From positions 1-64,000 of the forward strand of contig CALJHE010000014.1 in the NCBI GenBank assembly GCA_938075675.1: a stretch of DNA of 64,000 bases. Direction: 5' to 3'. The position numbers were made by a program, and so were the translations under genes. Positions 1 through 8,738 of the stretch are shown piece after piece. The stretch comes from Candidatus Poseidoniaceae archaeon. Its GTDB lineage: Archaea; Thermoplasmatota; Poseidoniia; Poseidoniales; Poseidoniaceae. Under the pieces are notes generated by a model. The model did not search any database and was not told the DNA's origin. It saw nothing but the letters and a program-made list of their open reading frames with translations. Each line of letters begins with the position of its first letter. Position 1 is the first letter of the stretch.

Positions 1-1122
1 GATATTATGGCCCTCACCAAGGCAATGGCTGAAGCTGCCGGTGATGCTGGTTGGTGTATTCACCTTGGAGCAACTTCCAACGATATTGTAGATACAGCGG
101 TTGCGTTGCAACTTCGCGACAGCATTGTTTTGCTCCGTGAACAATTATGTCTTCTCATCGGTGTATGCGCAGACGTCGCAGAACGTGAACGAGATACAGT
201 AATGCTCGGCCGTACGCACGGACAAGCAGCAGTTCCGATCACTTTCGGTTTGAAAGCAGCAGTCTGGCTCGATGAACTTCGCAGGCATTTGGTCCGCTTG
301 GATGAGGCAGCACCCCGAATTTCTGTAGGTAAATTCCTCGGTGCAGTCGGTACCGGTGCTGCACAAGGCGAGAATGCACGAGAATTACAACGGTTGATTC
401 TAACCCACCTGGGTCTTGGTGTGCCGCTCGCAACCACTCAAGTTGTTGGTCGAGACCGGTACATTGAGTACGTCTCATGGCTGTCAACAGTTGCAGCAAC
501 CTGTGAGAAAATTCTACAAGAAGTTCGAAACTTACAACGCTCCGAACTCCGAGAAGCAGGCGAGGGATTCGATGTCGAAAAGCAAGTCGGTTCATCGACT
601 ATGGCACACAAGAAAAATCCAATCAAGTCAGAGAACGCTTGTGGACTTGCACGCATTGTCCGTGCGATGATTATTCCAACATATGAGAATGCGTTGTTGT
701 GGCATGAACGCGACCTTGCGAACTCCAGCAGTGAGCGTTTTACTCTGTCGCACGGTTCGGCTCTCTGTGAAGATGTACTTGCTAAAACTCGAGATGTTCT
801 CAAGAACATGTGGGTCGACGCTGAACGCTGCATGGCGAACATCAAAGCGCAGAAGGGTCTTGTGATGGCAGAGAAAGTAATGATTGATTTGGTCGACCAC
901 GGCATTCCTCGAGATGAAGCACACGAAATTCTCCGTGCGGCTTCTTTCGAAGCAGTGGATAAGAATCTCGAACTGATAGATGTCTGCAGCCGTACTCCTG
1001 AGATCTCAGCGGCGTTCTCTGCGGAAGAACTTGAGGCTATGTTTGAACCTGCCAACCATATTGGTGTGTCCGGTGATATTGTCGACGAATGCGTTGCTCT
1101 CGCTCGTCAAGCAATCGCTTGA
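1..1122 (+). CDS. purB: Adenylosuccinate lyase, 5'-truncated by window edge
   Basis: Adenylosuccinate lyase cleaves SAICAR in IMP synthesis and adenylosuccinate in AMP synthesis, releasing fumarate. The reading frame is open from base 1, and its first residues (DIMALTKAM, then HLGATSNDIVDTA) match an internal region of the family, so roughly the first 70-90 residues lie outside the window. The fumarase/aspartase superfamily signature is visible as GSSTMAHKKNPIKSE, and the GRTHGQAAVPITFG segment carries a conserved active-site histidine. Argininosuccinate lyase is less likely because the GATSNDI and MAHKKNP segments are of the PurB type. The 3' end overlaps the convergent dph6 gene by 16 bases. 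Function is confident; the true start is not visible. Confidence 0.93.
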   Translation, partial: DIMALTKAMAEAAGDAGWCIHLGATSNDIVDTAVALQLRDSIVLLREQLCLLIGVCADVAERERDTVMLGRTHGQAAVPITFGLKAAVWLDELRRHLVRLDEAAPRISVGKFLGAVGTGAAQGENARELQRLILTHLGLGVPLATTQVVGRDRYIEYVSWLSTVAATCEKILQEVRNLQRSELREAGEGFDVEKQVGSSTMAHKKNPIKSENACGLARIVRAMIIPTYENALLWHERDLANSSSERFTLSHGSALCEDVLAKTRDVLKNMWVDAERCMANIKAQKGLVMAEKVMIDLVDHGIPRDEAHEILRAASFEAVDKNLELIDVCSRTPEISAAFSAEELEAMFEPANHIGVSGDIVDECVALARQAIA

Positions 1123-1772
1123 ACATCCGTAATTTCGTATGTTCCTCGGACACCATCCCAGTGTACTTCTCCGAACAATTCCAATCGACCCGGCAGATGT
1201 GGTCCGCCGGTTACCAACGTCTCGTACTCTCCACCTTCGCCGTCAACATTGAATCGGAATCGCTTTGCAAGTTCTTCGAGTTCGCTAAGAGATTCTGCAT
1301 CGAGTGTACGCCCAATCCATTCTTTTCCAAGCCCCTCACAACTCACCCCGGTAATGAAAACCTCGAATTTATTTTCGATAAGTCCACGCATGTGTGCTTC
1401 GCTTTGTTGATGCCAAAGCGGCGTCCAGCTTTTGATGTTGAGTCGCTGTGCCATCCTTTCAATCCTGCTCTTTTGGTAATCGGAACGTAATGCCCCACTA
1501 ACCACACCGTCGATTTTCAGTTGTGCTAATGCTTTTTCAAGGTCATTAATTTCTTCCTCTTGAACACCCTTTGTTTCGACTTCAAGCCAGGGAATATCTG
1601 CGAGTCGAGCTTGGTGTTCTACCAAATGTGTTCCTGGAACTTGGAACATCCACGAATCTCCGCCAGTGATGCGAACCGTCACAAGATGAGTTACATCCCA
1701 CCCACGGCATGTCGCCCACCACCAGGCTGCGGCGGAATCTTTGCCGCCGGATGAGAGCACTGCAACGCGCAT
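1107..1772 (-). CDS. dph6: Diphthine--ammonia ligase (Dph6, PP-loop ATPase)
   Basis: Member of the ATP_bind_4 / MJ0570 family that catalyses the last, ATP-dependent amidation of diphthine to diphthamide on translation elongation factor 2. The N-terminal PP-loop SGGKDSAAAWWW binds ATP. The family-specific motifs GEGGEYETLVTGGP (near residue 180) and SGALRSDYQ are present. At 221 residues it has the normal archaeal length, without the extra domains of eukaryotic Dph6. The start is an ATG directly before the PP-loop strand (MRVAVLSSGGKDS). It is convergent with purB, with which it overlaps by 16 bases, and divergent from psmA. The target protein, EF-2 with the expected histidine, is encoded at 12893-15100. 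Confidence 0.9.
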   Translation of the reverse strand: MRVAVLSSGGKDSAAAWWWATCRGWDVTHLVTVRITGGDSWMFQVPGTHLVEHQARLADIPWLEVETKGVQEEEINDLEKALAQLKIDGVVSGALRSDYQKSRIERMAQRLNIKSWTPLWHQQSEAHMRGLIENKFEVFITGVSCEGLGKEWIGRTLDAESLSELEELAKRFRFNVDGEGGEYETLVTGGPHLPGRLELFGEVHWDGVRGTYEITDVQAIA

Positions 1773-1944
1773 GTTACGGCTACATGCCCCTGTTTCAAGA
1801 GGTTAGGGGTGAAGTGGTGATGTGTAAGGGTTCAAATGGGGTGGCGTTGAGTGGTTTGTATCTCGGCCGATGAGTGTGTGTTCATGCGAGTGAACCCGCA
1901 TCCTCATAAAGCGTCGATTTAAGGACACAGTGAGAGTGAACGAA

Positions 1945-2667
1945 ATGCAACCAAGCGGAAGAGGATATGACCACGGAATTACTACTTTTAGCCCAGACGG
2001 ACGATTATTCCAAGTTGAATACGCTCGTGAATCCGTGAAGCGTGGCACCACAACAGCCGGACTTAAGTTCCGTGACGGAGTGGTTTTGGTTTGTGATAAG
2101 CGTATTGTCAGCCGACTAATTATCCCGGAATCGATTGAAAAGATGTTCAAGATTGACGAACATATTGGTATCGCAACCTCCGGCTTGGTCGCCGATGCTC
2201 GCCAACTTGTAGCACGTGCACGTGTTGATGCTCAAGTCAACCGTATCACATACGCTGCAAGCGTTCCAGTCGATGTTCTGGTCAAGAAACTCTGTGACTT
2301 CAAGCAGTCATTCACCCAATACGGCGGTTCTCGACCATTTGGCACTGCGTTGTTGATTGGCGGTGTTGACCCGAACGGTATTCATCTCTACGAGACCGAC
2401 CCAAGCGGCGCATACCAATCCTACCATGCTGGTGCCATCGGCAGTGGAAGAAACACCGTGATTGAATACTTTGAATCCAACTGGAAAGAAGGTCTAACAC
2501 TCAATGCAGCAATGAAACTTGGACTCGAAGCTCTTCGCAGTGCGAACGATACTGAACTCAACAGAGAAGCCGTTGAAGTTACCGTTGTTGATGGTGACGG
2601 CTACCGTGTTCTTGACCGCTCAGAAGTGAACAAGCAAATCGACCGCTTGAAACCACTTGAAGACTGA
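1945..2667 (+). CDS. psmA: Proteasome alpha subunit
   Basis: Alpha ring subunit of the archaeal 20S proteasome, which gates substrate entry into the beta chamber and docks the ATPase PAN (encoded at 51663-52883). The N-terminal gate and signature YDHGITTFSPDGRLFQVEYA is the classic alpha-subunit motif, and the body is a complete Ntn-hydrolase fold of about 240 residues. I chose the ATG at 1945 because archaeal alpha subunits begin MQ..., close to YDxGIT; an in-frame GTG at 1930 would add five residues. The gene leads the exosome superoperon, as in many archaea. The 172-base region upstream contains a possible TATA-like CTCATAAAG about 40 bases before the start. No beta subunit is in the window. 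Confidence 0.95.
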   Translation: MQPSGRGYDHGITTFSPDGRLFQVEYARESVKRGTTTAGLKFRDGVVLVCDKRIVSRLIIPESIEKMFKIDEHIGIATSGLVADARQLVARARVDAQVNRITYAASVPVDVLVKKLCDFKQSFTQYGGSRPFGTALLIGGVDPNGIHLYETDPSGAYQSYHAGAIGSGRNTVIEYFESNWKEGLTLNAAMKLGLEALRSANDTELNREAVEVTVVDGDGYRVLDRSEVNKQIDRLKPLED

Positions 2668-2722
2668 GTTTAGATAACCACGTTCAAATGCTCCCTCCCG
2701 ACTCAACAGCCGAGGGAACATT

Positions 2723-3409
2723 ATGGTAAGTCTTGATGATGCCGTGCTCGCACGCATGGAAAAAGGTGGAAAGCGGTACGAATTATTGGTCGATCCGAAC
2801 TTGGTTGATGTGTTCAAGTCAGAACCTGCATCAGTCGACCTCAATGCGTTTCTAGCAATGGATGAGGTGTTCCACGATATCAGAGGCGGCGAGCGACCAA
2901 CAGAAGATGCCATTGAGAATACCTTTGGCACACAAGACATTTTTGAAATCACCAAAACGGTATTAGCAAAAGGGAGTATTCAACTCACGACCGCTCAACG
3001 CAAAGCCCGTGTTGAGCAAATGCGTCAACAAATCGTTCACGAAATACACACCCAAGCAGTTGATCCGAAGACCAAAAGCCCTCATCCAAAAACTCGAATT
3101 GAGTTGGCACTCAATGAGTCTCGTTATTCAGTTGATCCATTCAAACGCTTGGATGACCAAGTCAAAGACGCTATTGAATTGCTTAAACCAATGATTCCAC
3201 TGTCTTTTGAATCGGTACGGCTAGCTGTACGAGTCCCAGGTTCCGCTTACGGTGGCTCATCCCGTATTCTCCGGCCATATCTTGAGAAAGAACAATGGCT
3301 TGAAAACGGCTCTTGGGCCGGAATTATTGAGATTCCTGCAGGAATGAAAGATACCATCTATGGGAAATTAATGAGCCAATCTTCCGATACCGAAATGAAG
3401 GAACTTTGA
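2723..3409 (+). CDS. Ribosome maturation protein SBDS (Sdo1 homologue)
   Basis: Archaeal homologue of the Shwachman-Bodian-Diamond protein, which in eukaryotes works with an EF-2-like GTPase to release the anti-association factor from the large subunit. The three-domain layout fits the 228 residues: an N-terminal FYSH domain (KRYELLVDPN... through DVFHDI), a three-helix middle domain, and a C-terminal ferredoxin-like domain (RLAVRVPGSAYG). The gene lies between psmA and rrp4, the standard archaeal exosome-operon position, 55 bases after psmA. The start is an ATG at the head of the conserved N-terminal domain. Family assignment is confident; the archaeal function is inferred from eukaryotic SBDS. 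Confidence 0.93.
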   Translation: MVSLDDAVLARMEKGGKRYELLVDPNLVDVFKSEPASVDLNAFLAMDEVFHDIRGGERPTEDAIENTFGTQDIFEITKTVLAKGSIQLTTAQRKARVEQMRQQIVHEIHTQAVDPKTKSPHPKTRIELALNESRYSVDPFKRLDDQVKDAIELLKPMIPLSFESVRLAVRVPGSAYGGSSRILRPYLEKEQWLENGSWAGIIEIPAGMKDTIYGKLMSQSSDTEMKEL

Positions 3410-3492
3410 ACCAATTTTCTTGTGGTTCGATAGAATCCCTATGGGTCGGTTTTATCATGGGATGGCGATTCGCCACGAATGGAGAGAAAGAA

Positions 3493-4188
3493 ATGTCCAA
3501 CGGTCAAAATGGCGCCGAGCTGCGCCTCGTGACCCCGGGTATGGCTATTGGGCCATCAGCCGGGATTCGCGTAGGAAGTGGTGCACTCGCACAAAACGAT
3601 ACAATCATTGCTACCCGACTCGGGTGGGTTAAAGAATTCAACAATACGGTGTCTGTCGACCCTATTAACAGCGCTTACATGCCTCGCTCTGGTGACCTCA
3701 TCGTTGCCACAGTGGCGGAAGTTCGAAACAATCTTTGGTTCATGAACATCAACGGCCCGTTCCAAGGCCTTTTGCCGATGTCGCTTGCGCCGTGGAAGGT
3801 CGAATTCGGAGCTGCACGTCAACACATGGGAATTGGCGACGTCGTTCTCGCACGTGTTCAGGAAGTCGATGAATGCCACAATGTGGTCCTCACAATGAAA
3901 GGTGTTGGCCTACGCAGACTTACTCAAGGCTCTCTACACTCTGTACCTATCAACCATCTTGACCGCCTCCGTGGTGAAGGAAACGCAACTCTTCAACGTC
4001 TTCGAGACGCTTGCGATTGCCGAATTATTGTCGGTGAAAACGGCAAAGTTTGGGTTGACGGTGATGCAGAAGGAACTGCTTGGGCTCGCCAAGCGTTCGA
4101 TTTAGTCCGTAACTCAGGACACAAAGACACATTCGAAGCAGATTTAACTGCTCTTGAAAAAAATACTCCAAAAAATGGTGATGCTTAA
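3493..4188 (+). CDS. rrp4: Exosome complex RNA-binding protein Rrp4
   Basis: Cap subunit of the archaeal exosome, a 3'-5' RNA degradation and tailing complex; Rrp4 recruits RNA to the Rrp41/Rrp42 hexamer. The sequence shows an N-terminal domain (VTPGMAIG), a central S1 domain (SGDLIVATVAEVRNNLW... VLARVQEVD) and a C-terminal KH domain (IIVGENGKVWVDGD contains the GxNG-type loop). I chose the ATG at 3493 because GGAGAG lies just upstream; the in-frame extension to 3406 overlaps SBDS and has no family similarity. The stop overlaps the rrp41 start as TAATG, so the two are translationally coupled. Confidence 0.94.
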   Translation: MSNGQNGAELRLVTPGMAIGPSAGIRVGSGALAQNDTIIATRLGWVKEFNNTVSVDPINSAYMPRSGDLIVATVAEVRNNLWFMNINGPFQGLLPMSLAPWKVEFGAARQHMGIGDVVLARVQEVDECHNVVLTMKGVGLRRLTQGSLHSVPINHLDRLRGEGNATLQRLRDACDCRIIVGENGKVWVDGDAEGTAWARQAFDLVRNSGHKDTFEADLTALEKNTPKNGDA

Positions 4189-4916
4189 TGGGCGGATACG
4201 GTGATGTACAATTATTACGCGACGACGGTCTTCGACTGGACGGACGCAAGCTAGACGAAATGCGACCAGTCTCCATCGAAGCGGGAATACTCCCTGCTGC
4301 TGATGGCTCAGCAATGGTTACGCATGGATTAAACGTTGCAGTTGCTGCAGTCTACGGACCTATGGAAGCGCATCCTCGAAAGATTCAACGCCAAGACCGT
4401 GCGGTAATCGATGTTCGATACAACATGGCTCCATTTTCAACCGGTGACCGGATTCGTCCAGGTTACAACCGTCGTTCACGTGAAATCTCAAAGGTTACCG
4501 CTGAAGCGCTTGAATCCGTCGTTCTCGTTGAACGATTCCCCCGCTCAAAGATTCGTGTAGAAATCGAAATCTTGGCGGCTGAAGCCGGAACTCGCTGCGC
4601 AGGAATTACTGCTGCTGCTGTTGCCCTTGCTGATGCTGGTATCCCAATGCGTGACCTCATTGTCGGTGTCGCATCTGGAAAAGTCGAAGACATCGTTGTC
4701 CTCGACCTCGACAAGGCAGAGGATAACTACGGACAAGCAGATTTGCCAGTTGGTATACTTCCAAACACAGGCGAAATTGCTTTCCTGCAAATGGATGGTG
4801 ACCTCTCCCCTGATGAGTACAATCTTGCTATGGAGTACAACTTCAAAGCCGCTGCTGAGATTCACGAAATTATGGTTGATGCTCTCAAGCGACGATACGA
4901 AGGGGGTGAAAAGTGA
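4188..4916 (+). CDS. rrp41: Exosome complex exonuclease Rrp41 (catalytic subunit)
   Basis: RNase PH-like catalytic subunit of the archaeal exosome; it pairs with Rrp42 to form the hexameric ring and carries the phosphorolytic active site. The start LRLDGRKLDEMRP is the Rrp41 hallmark, and the phosphate- and RNA-binding stretches include PGYNRRSREIS and the acidic LDLDKAEDNYGQADLPV. At 242 residues it has the expected size. It overlaps rrp4 by one base and rrp42 by four, as in other euryarchaeal exosome operons. Confidence 0.95.
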   Translation: MGGYGDVQLLRDDGLRLDGRKLDEMRPVSIEAGILPAADGSAMVTHGLNVAVAAVYGPMEAHPRKIQRQDRAVIDVRYNMAPFSTGDRIRPGYNRRSREISKVTAEALESVVLVERFPRSKIRVEIEILAAEAGTRCAGITAAAVALADAGIPMRDLIVGVASGKVEDIVVLDLDKAEDNYGQADLPVGILPNTGEIAFLQMDGDLSPDEYNLAMEYNFKAAAEIHEIMVDALKRRYEGGEK

Positions 4917-5701
4917 TGGTCGAACTCGTACCAACATTGCTTCGCCAAGAACTCGCTCGTCTCGCAGAAGACGATCAACGACTCGATGGCCGCAGCCAGT
5001 GGGAAGGCCGAGAAGTCAGTCTCGAAGTGGACTGCCTCTACAACGCTGAGGGTTCAGCAAAGGTCGTCATGGGAAAAACCATCGTTTATGCTGGTGTCAA
5101 GTTCGAACTTCGAACCCCTTGGCCGGACCGCCCTACTCAGGGTTCACTCATGTGTGGCGCAGAACTACGTCCTGTCGCTCATCGAAAGTATGAACCTGGA
5201 CCACCATCACCGGAATCCATTGAACTCGGCCGAGTAGTCGACCGTGGAATCCGTGAATCCGGATGCATCGATATGGAAAGTCTCTGTATTGTTCCTGGTG
5301 AGAAGGTATGGGGTGTCATGATCGATATCCACGTTCTTTCCGACGGCGGAAATATTTTCGATGCCTGCGGTCTTGCAGCAATCGCTGCTTTGCGAACTGC
5401 AATTGTTCCTGCTGAACGATTTGATGTTGGCGAAGATTACAAGCTGAAAGTCAACGGAACACCCATCATGTCATCCTTTACTCGTGTCGGGGGTCGTTAC
5501 ATTTACGACCCATCTGAAGAGGAAGAACTTGGTGGCGATGAGCGAATTCACATTACTCTCGGAGACGAGGGTCACCTCCATTCCCTACAAAAGGGGTTAA
5601 GAGGGGTGTTCACGCCGGCCGAATTTGCAGAGATATTCGATGTGGCACATCAGCGATGCGCCGACCTTCGAACACTCGTGGCAAACCAGGAGGGGAACTG
5701 A
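4913..5701 (+). CDS. rrp42: Exosome complex component Rrp42
   Basis: Non-catalytic RNase PH-like partner of Rrp41, needed for ring assembly and RNA binding. Family marks are RLDGRSQWEGR near the N-terminus, PGPPSPESIELGRVVDRGIRES and the D-x-N-IFDACGLAA-like segment after HVLSDGGN. The 262-residue length is normal. The start is either GTG 4913 or the next codon, ATG 4916, both overlapping the rrp41 stop. It is followed directly by the L37Ae gene (TGATTG junction). Confidence 0.94.
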   Translation: MMVELVPTLLRQELARLAEDDQRLDGRSQWEGREVSLEVDCLYNAEGSAKVVMGKTIVYAGVKFELRTPWPDRPTQGSLMCGAELRPVAHRKYEPGPPSPESIELGRVVDRGIRESGCIDMESLCIVPGEKVWGVMIDIHVLSDGGNIFDACGLAAIAALRTAIVPAERFDVGEDYKLKVNGTPIMSSFTRVGGRYIYDPSEEEELGGDERIHITLGDEGHLHSLQKGLRGVFTPAEFAEIFDVAHQRCADLRTLVANQEGN

Positions 5702-6061
5702 TTGGCAAAGCGAACACAAAAAGCAGGCGCAACAGCACGATTTGGAGCTCGATACGGTGTATCCGTACGACGTAATGCAGGGTCAGCACTGGCGAAGAAA
5801 ACCGCCAAGTACACCTGTCCAGTTTGTCAATACCGTAAGGTGACTCGAAAATCAGTCGGAATTTGGTCTTGTGGAAAGTGCGATCACACCTTCGCTGGTG
5901 GCGCATGGGAACCATTCACTCGTGCATCAGATACCAACAGCCGAATTCTACGCCGTTCAGTCGAAGGTGCAACCACCGCAGACATGGCATTCATTGCACA
6001 ACAAGCAGCAATGGATTACGAACGTGCACTCGCTGCTGGCGAAATCTCTGAAGAAGAGTGA
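5702..6061 (+). CDS. rpl37ae: Large subunit ribosomal protein L37Ae (eL43)
   Basis: Zinc-ribbon ribosomal protein of the 50S subunit. The zinc site is CPVC followed about 15 residues later by CGKC. The start TTG at 5702 directly follows the rrp42 stop and is preceded by a strong AGGAGG, which supports this rare start codon. At 119 residues it is about 25-30 longer than usual archaeal L37Ae; the extra residues form an acidic C-terminal tail after the FAGGAWEP segment. In many euryarchaea the RNA polymerase gene rpoP follows here, but only 22 bases separate this stop from pcc1 and no rpoP is present. Confidence 0.92.
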   Translation: MAKRTQKAGATARFGARYGVSVRRNAGSALAKKTAKYTCPVCQYRKVTRKSVGIWSCGKCDHTFAGGAWEPFTRASDTNSRILRRSVEGATTADMAFIAQQAAMDYERALAAGEISEEE

Positions 6062-6083
6062 ACACTCTCGTGGAGTGTTGACG

Positions 6084-6338
6084 ATGTCGTGGTCACTGAC
6101 CCTGTCCGTTCAATCCAACTCACGTGAAGACACCAGGGCTCTTGCCGATGCACTCATCACCGATGAAGAAGTCATTTGGGCCAGTTCCTTCGAACACTTC
6201 TCATTCCAACTGAATGAAGACAAAGCAAAGGATTTGCGTGCAATGCTCAACACCCGTATGCGTGGTCTCATCGCAGTGGATTCTCTACTTGCATCTCTCG
6301 TGGACCGGTCCGAGGGTTCATCAACCCAAGGCCAGTGA
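6084..6338 (+). CDS. KEOPS complex subunit Pcc1
   Basis: Small (84-residue) CTAG/Pcc1-family protein. Pcc1 dimers bridge the KEOPS complex, which makes the t6A modification of ANN-decoding tRNAs. The pattern of an N-terminal beta strand, the helix EDTRALADALITDE, and a long C-terminal helix with MRGLIAVDSLLASL fits the family. The ATG at 6084 is preceded by TGGAGTG; the longer in-frame extension upstream is out-of-frame coding of L37Ae and was discarded. Position between L37Ae and prefoldin beta is the conserved euryarchaeal location, which strengthens a call that would be modest from sequence alone. Confidence 0.8.
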   Translation: MSWSLTLSVQSNSREDTRALADALITDEEVIWASSFEHFSFQLNEDKAKDLRAMLNTRMRGLIAVDSLLASLVDRSEGSSTQGQ

Positions 6339-6355
6339 GAACAACAGGTGAGCGT

Positions 6356-6676
6356 ATGGATAACATGGAACAACTACAAGTCGTCGTCAACGAAGTACAG
6401 TCAGCACGTCAGCAACTGGCAAACTTAAGAGCCCAAGTTTTGGAACTTGAGACCACGCTTGAATCGGTCAAGACACAACCTGCAGACCTGGCACTTCATC
6501 AACAAATGGGTGGCGTAATGGTGGAAGTTTCCGACCGTGAAGCACTCGTTAAGGAACTTGATCAAACACTTACGGCTCTGAAAGAGCATCTTGAACGGTT
6601 CGCAGGACGTGAAGCAGAACTTCTTGCAACCTATGACCAGCTCAAACAAATGCTTTCGGGGTCGGAGAACGCATGA
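6356..6676 (+). CDS. pfdB: Prefoldin beta subunit
   Basis: Beta subunit of the archaeal prefoldin hexamer, a holdase chaperone that passes unfolded proteins to the thermosome. The 106-residue protein is almost entirely two coiled-coil helices (ARQQLANLRAQVLELETTL and the mirror region near the C-terminus) joined by a short hairpin with MGGVMVEV, the typical prefoldin layout. The ATG at 6356 is preceded by AGGTG; a GTG at 6335 overlapping the pcc1 stop is the alternative. It overlaps the DHH gene by four bases (ATGA). Confidence 0.88.
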   Translation: MDNMEQLQVVVNEVQSARQQLANLRAQVLELETTLESVKTQPADLALHQQMGGVMVEVSDREALVKELDQTLTALKEHLERFAGREAELLATYDQLKQMLSGSENA

Positions 6677-7674
6677 GCACCGATGAGCAGCAAGCAGACT
6701 TGGAATCGTTTCACGATTGGCTGTTGAATGCTTGCTCACGTGGTGCTGTACCAATTGTTACCGGCAAGAACGGGGACATGGATACCATTGGCTCAGCCGT
6801 GGCACTCTCTGCAGCCCATCCGAACTTGATGGCATGTGGACTTCATTTGGGAAGAACTGCTAAGCGTATGGTGGAATCACTACAAGCACCCTTCCGGAAA
6901 TTATCAGATCAGCAAACTGTGTGGCCCAAAAACATCGGTGGTGTCATCATTGTCGATGCAGCTGCTGCAGGCCAAGTAGGTGTTTCTCTGCCTGAAGGTA
7001 CACCTCTTTGCGTTCTGGACCATCATGCGACATGTGATTGGGAACTCGGTGAAAACGACTTGTTATTGCAATGGGATGTCCGTGCAACAACACAGATTGT
7101 CGACGCTTATCTTCGACTCTATGCACCTCAGGCCCGCTCGATCGTGGTCCGTAAGATGCTTTTGGCAGGCTTGTTAACAGACACTGCTCGTTTTCGACAT
7201 GCAGACAGGGGTGCATTCCAAACAGCCGTTGAACTCCTTTCAGGTGACGACATTGACTACGCATCTTTTGTCGAATCTGTCGAATCAGAAACCACTTCTC
7301 CCAGCGAACGGGGAAGCCTTTTGCGAGGACTTGAACGTGCCACATCAATTGATTCTGGTGCGTGGAATATTGTCCACACCTATTCCGGCACACTTGAAGG
7401 GCGATTAGCAAGCCTGCTCATTGGCACAGGCGCTGAAATTGCTCTTGTGAGTAGATTCCGGGATGGAACAACCCGTCTCACGGCTCGTGCATCACGGCAC
7501 ACAACTCAGCGTGGCATTCATCTTGGAGAACTGATGGAAAAAGTCGCTGAACAAATCGGCGGCGAAGGCGGAGGTCACGATGGCGCTGCAGGTTGGAGCG
7601 GTACAACCGATCGCATTGCCGCTGAATCATCTTTTATTGCACAAGTTGCGCACATATCAAGGAGAGAAGATTGA
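6673..7674 (+). CDS. DHH/DHHA1 family phosphoesterase
   Basis: Member of the DHH superfamily (RecJ, nanoRNase, GdpP relatives). Visible motifs are an early metal site (TGKNGDMDTIGSA), the DHH-type centre VLDHHATCDWE and the C-terminal DHHA1 glycine motif GGEGGGHDGAAGW. The catalytic metal ligands appear intact. Archaeal exosome operons commonly end with such a protein, suggesting a role in degrading short RNA or DNA products, but the substrate cannot be read from sequence. At 333 residues it is a two-domain DHH-DHHA1 protein without extra domains. The start overlaps the prefoldin stop (ATGA). Confidence 0.85.
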   Translation: MSTDEQQADLESFHDWLLNACSRGAVPIVTGKNGDMDTIGSAVALSAAHPNLMACGLHLGRTAKRMVESLQAPFRKLSDQQTVWPKNIGGVIIVDAAAAGQVGVSLPEGTPLCVLDHHATCDWELGENDLLLQWDVRATTQIVDAYLRLYAPQARSIVVRKMLLAGLLTDTARFRHADRGAFQTAVELLSGDDIDYASFVESVESETTSPSERGSLLRGLERATSIDSGAWNIVHTYSGTLEGRLASLLIGTGAEIALVSRFRDGTTRLTARASRHTTQRGIHLGELMEKVAEQIGGEGGGHDGAAGWSGTTDRIAAESSFIAQVAHISRRED

Positions 7675-8738
7675 TGTCTGAAATTGAACTTCCCAAAGCA
7701 CCAGGATACTTTATTTCCAAGTGGAGAGAACAGGGACCGGTCGATATAGACACGCTCACCATTTGGCGAGATGAAATGAATTGGACCACTTGGTTACCGC
7801 TTGCAGAAGCCGCTATGTTCTTGGACGCTGCTGAACTTTTAGCTCTCATTGAAACGGTTCTCAGTCCTGCGGAAACAGCAACACTCTCGTTGGTTCGACG
7901 ACGAATGCTTGGTGATACACGCTTGCAGCCGAGTATTGAAGCCGCATTGGATGTAGCACGCCACCCCGATACTCGAGACTTAGCGCTTGAAGGCCGCCTT
8001 CGAATGGAACTGGGCCTTGCAAAATATGAGGCTGGAGATTCTGAAGGTGCCAAGGAGGATTTAACTTGGGCAGAAACCCGTCTCAAGTCTGTCGCTCAGG
8101 CAAGCCGAGACCACGATCTTTCCCTGATCAACAAGGCAGCACTCCATACCGCTTGTGGTGAACCAGTCATGGCTCTGACTGTCTACTCGGATATACCTCG
8201 TAACGGTAGTCACGCTGATGAAACAATAGCTCTGTCACGGCTCGGTGCAAGTCGAATTTGTGCTGCTCTTGGCCATGATTTTGATGCTGCCCGTCACGCA
8301 TGGAATGCGCATGCACACGCCATCAAAGCTAACCAAGTAGGTATGGCAATTGAAGGCGGTGCCTTGTTTTTGGATTTCGCGAGTTCTTCAATAGATGAAA
8401 ATGCGGAAAAAATGCACATCCAGGTTGAAAATTCACGTCCTCGCGAGGCTGGAGAGGCTGCTCATGCTTTACGAATTCACCCCGATGATATCGATAATGT
8501 ATTCCATTGGTGTTGTTCAAACATGCCTGAAGATTCCTCTGGTGCGGACCGACCCGATTTGCGAGCCATGGTAAGTCTTGCACATCGATTCGAAAAATTA
8601 GACACCTTCAGTGAAATGCTGAATAATCCTGATTCTGTTGAAGACCCTATGCTGGCTGCTATTGTCCAAAGCTTCATTCAAGATCAACATCTCAAAGGAC
8701 TTTGGGACATTCGTCTAGCTACACTAACAATGCTCTAA
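7674..8738 (+). CDS. Uncharacterised helical repeat protein at end of exosome operon
   Basis: I do not recognise this 354-residue protein. It is soluble and almost wholly helical, with A-rich helix pairs such as GRLRMELGLAKYEAGDSEGA followed by KEDLTWAETRL that look like degenerate TPR repeats. No catalytic motif, signal peptide or membrane segment is visible. It starts at ATG 7674, preceded by GGAGAGAAG, and overlaps the DHH stop by one base, so it is translated with the exosome/DHH operon and may be a scaffold for one of those complexes (inference). It is convergent with the Nudix gene, overlapping by four bases. Confidence 0.7.
   Translation: MSEIELPKAPGYFISKWREQGPVDIDTLTIWRDEMNWTTWLPLAEAAMFLDAAELLALIETVLSPAETATLSLVRRRMLGDTRLQPSIEAALDVARHPDTRDLALEGRLRMELGLAKYEAGDSEGAKEDLTWAETRLKSVAQASRDHDLSLINKAALHTACGEPVMALTVYSDIPRNGSHADETIALSRLGASRICAALGHDFDAARHAWNAHAHAIKANQVGMAIEGGALFLDFASSSIDENAEKMHIQVENSRPREAGEAAHALRIHPDDIDNVFHWCCSNMPEDSSGADRPDLRAMVSLAHRFEKLDTFSEMLNNPDSVEDPMLAAIVQSFIQDQHLKGLWDIRLATLTML

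Noticed and set aside
438-1055. 205-codon frame antisense to purB
   Set aside because: Composition (Ser/Arg-rich) and complete overlap with a well-conserved gene mark it as a shadow.
1880-1895. GTTCA/TGAAC dyad upstream of psmA as an operator
   Set aside because: Only five bases per arm with no second copy seen; too weak to list as a feature.
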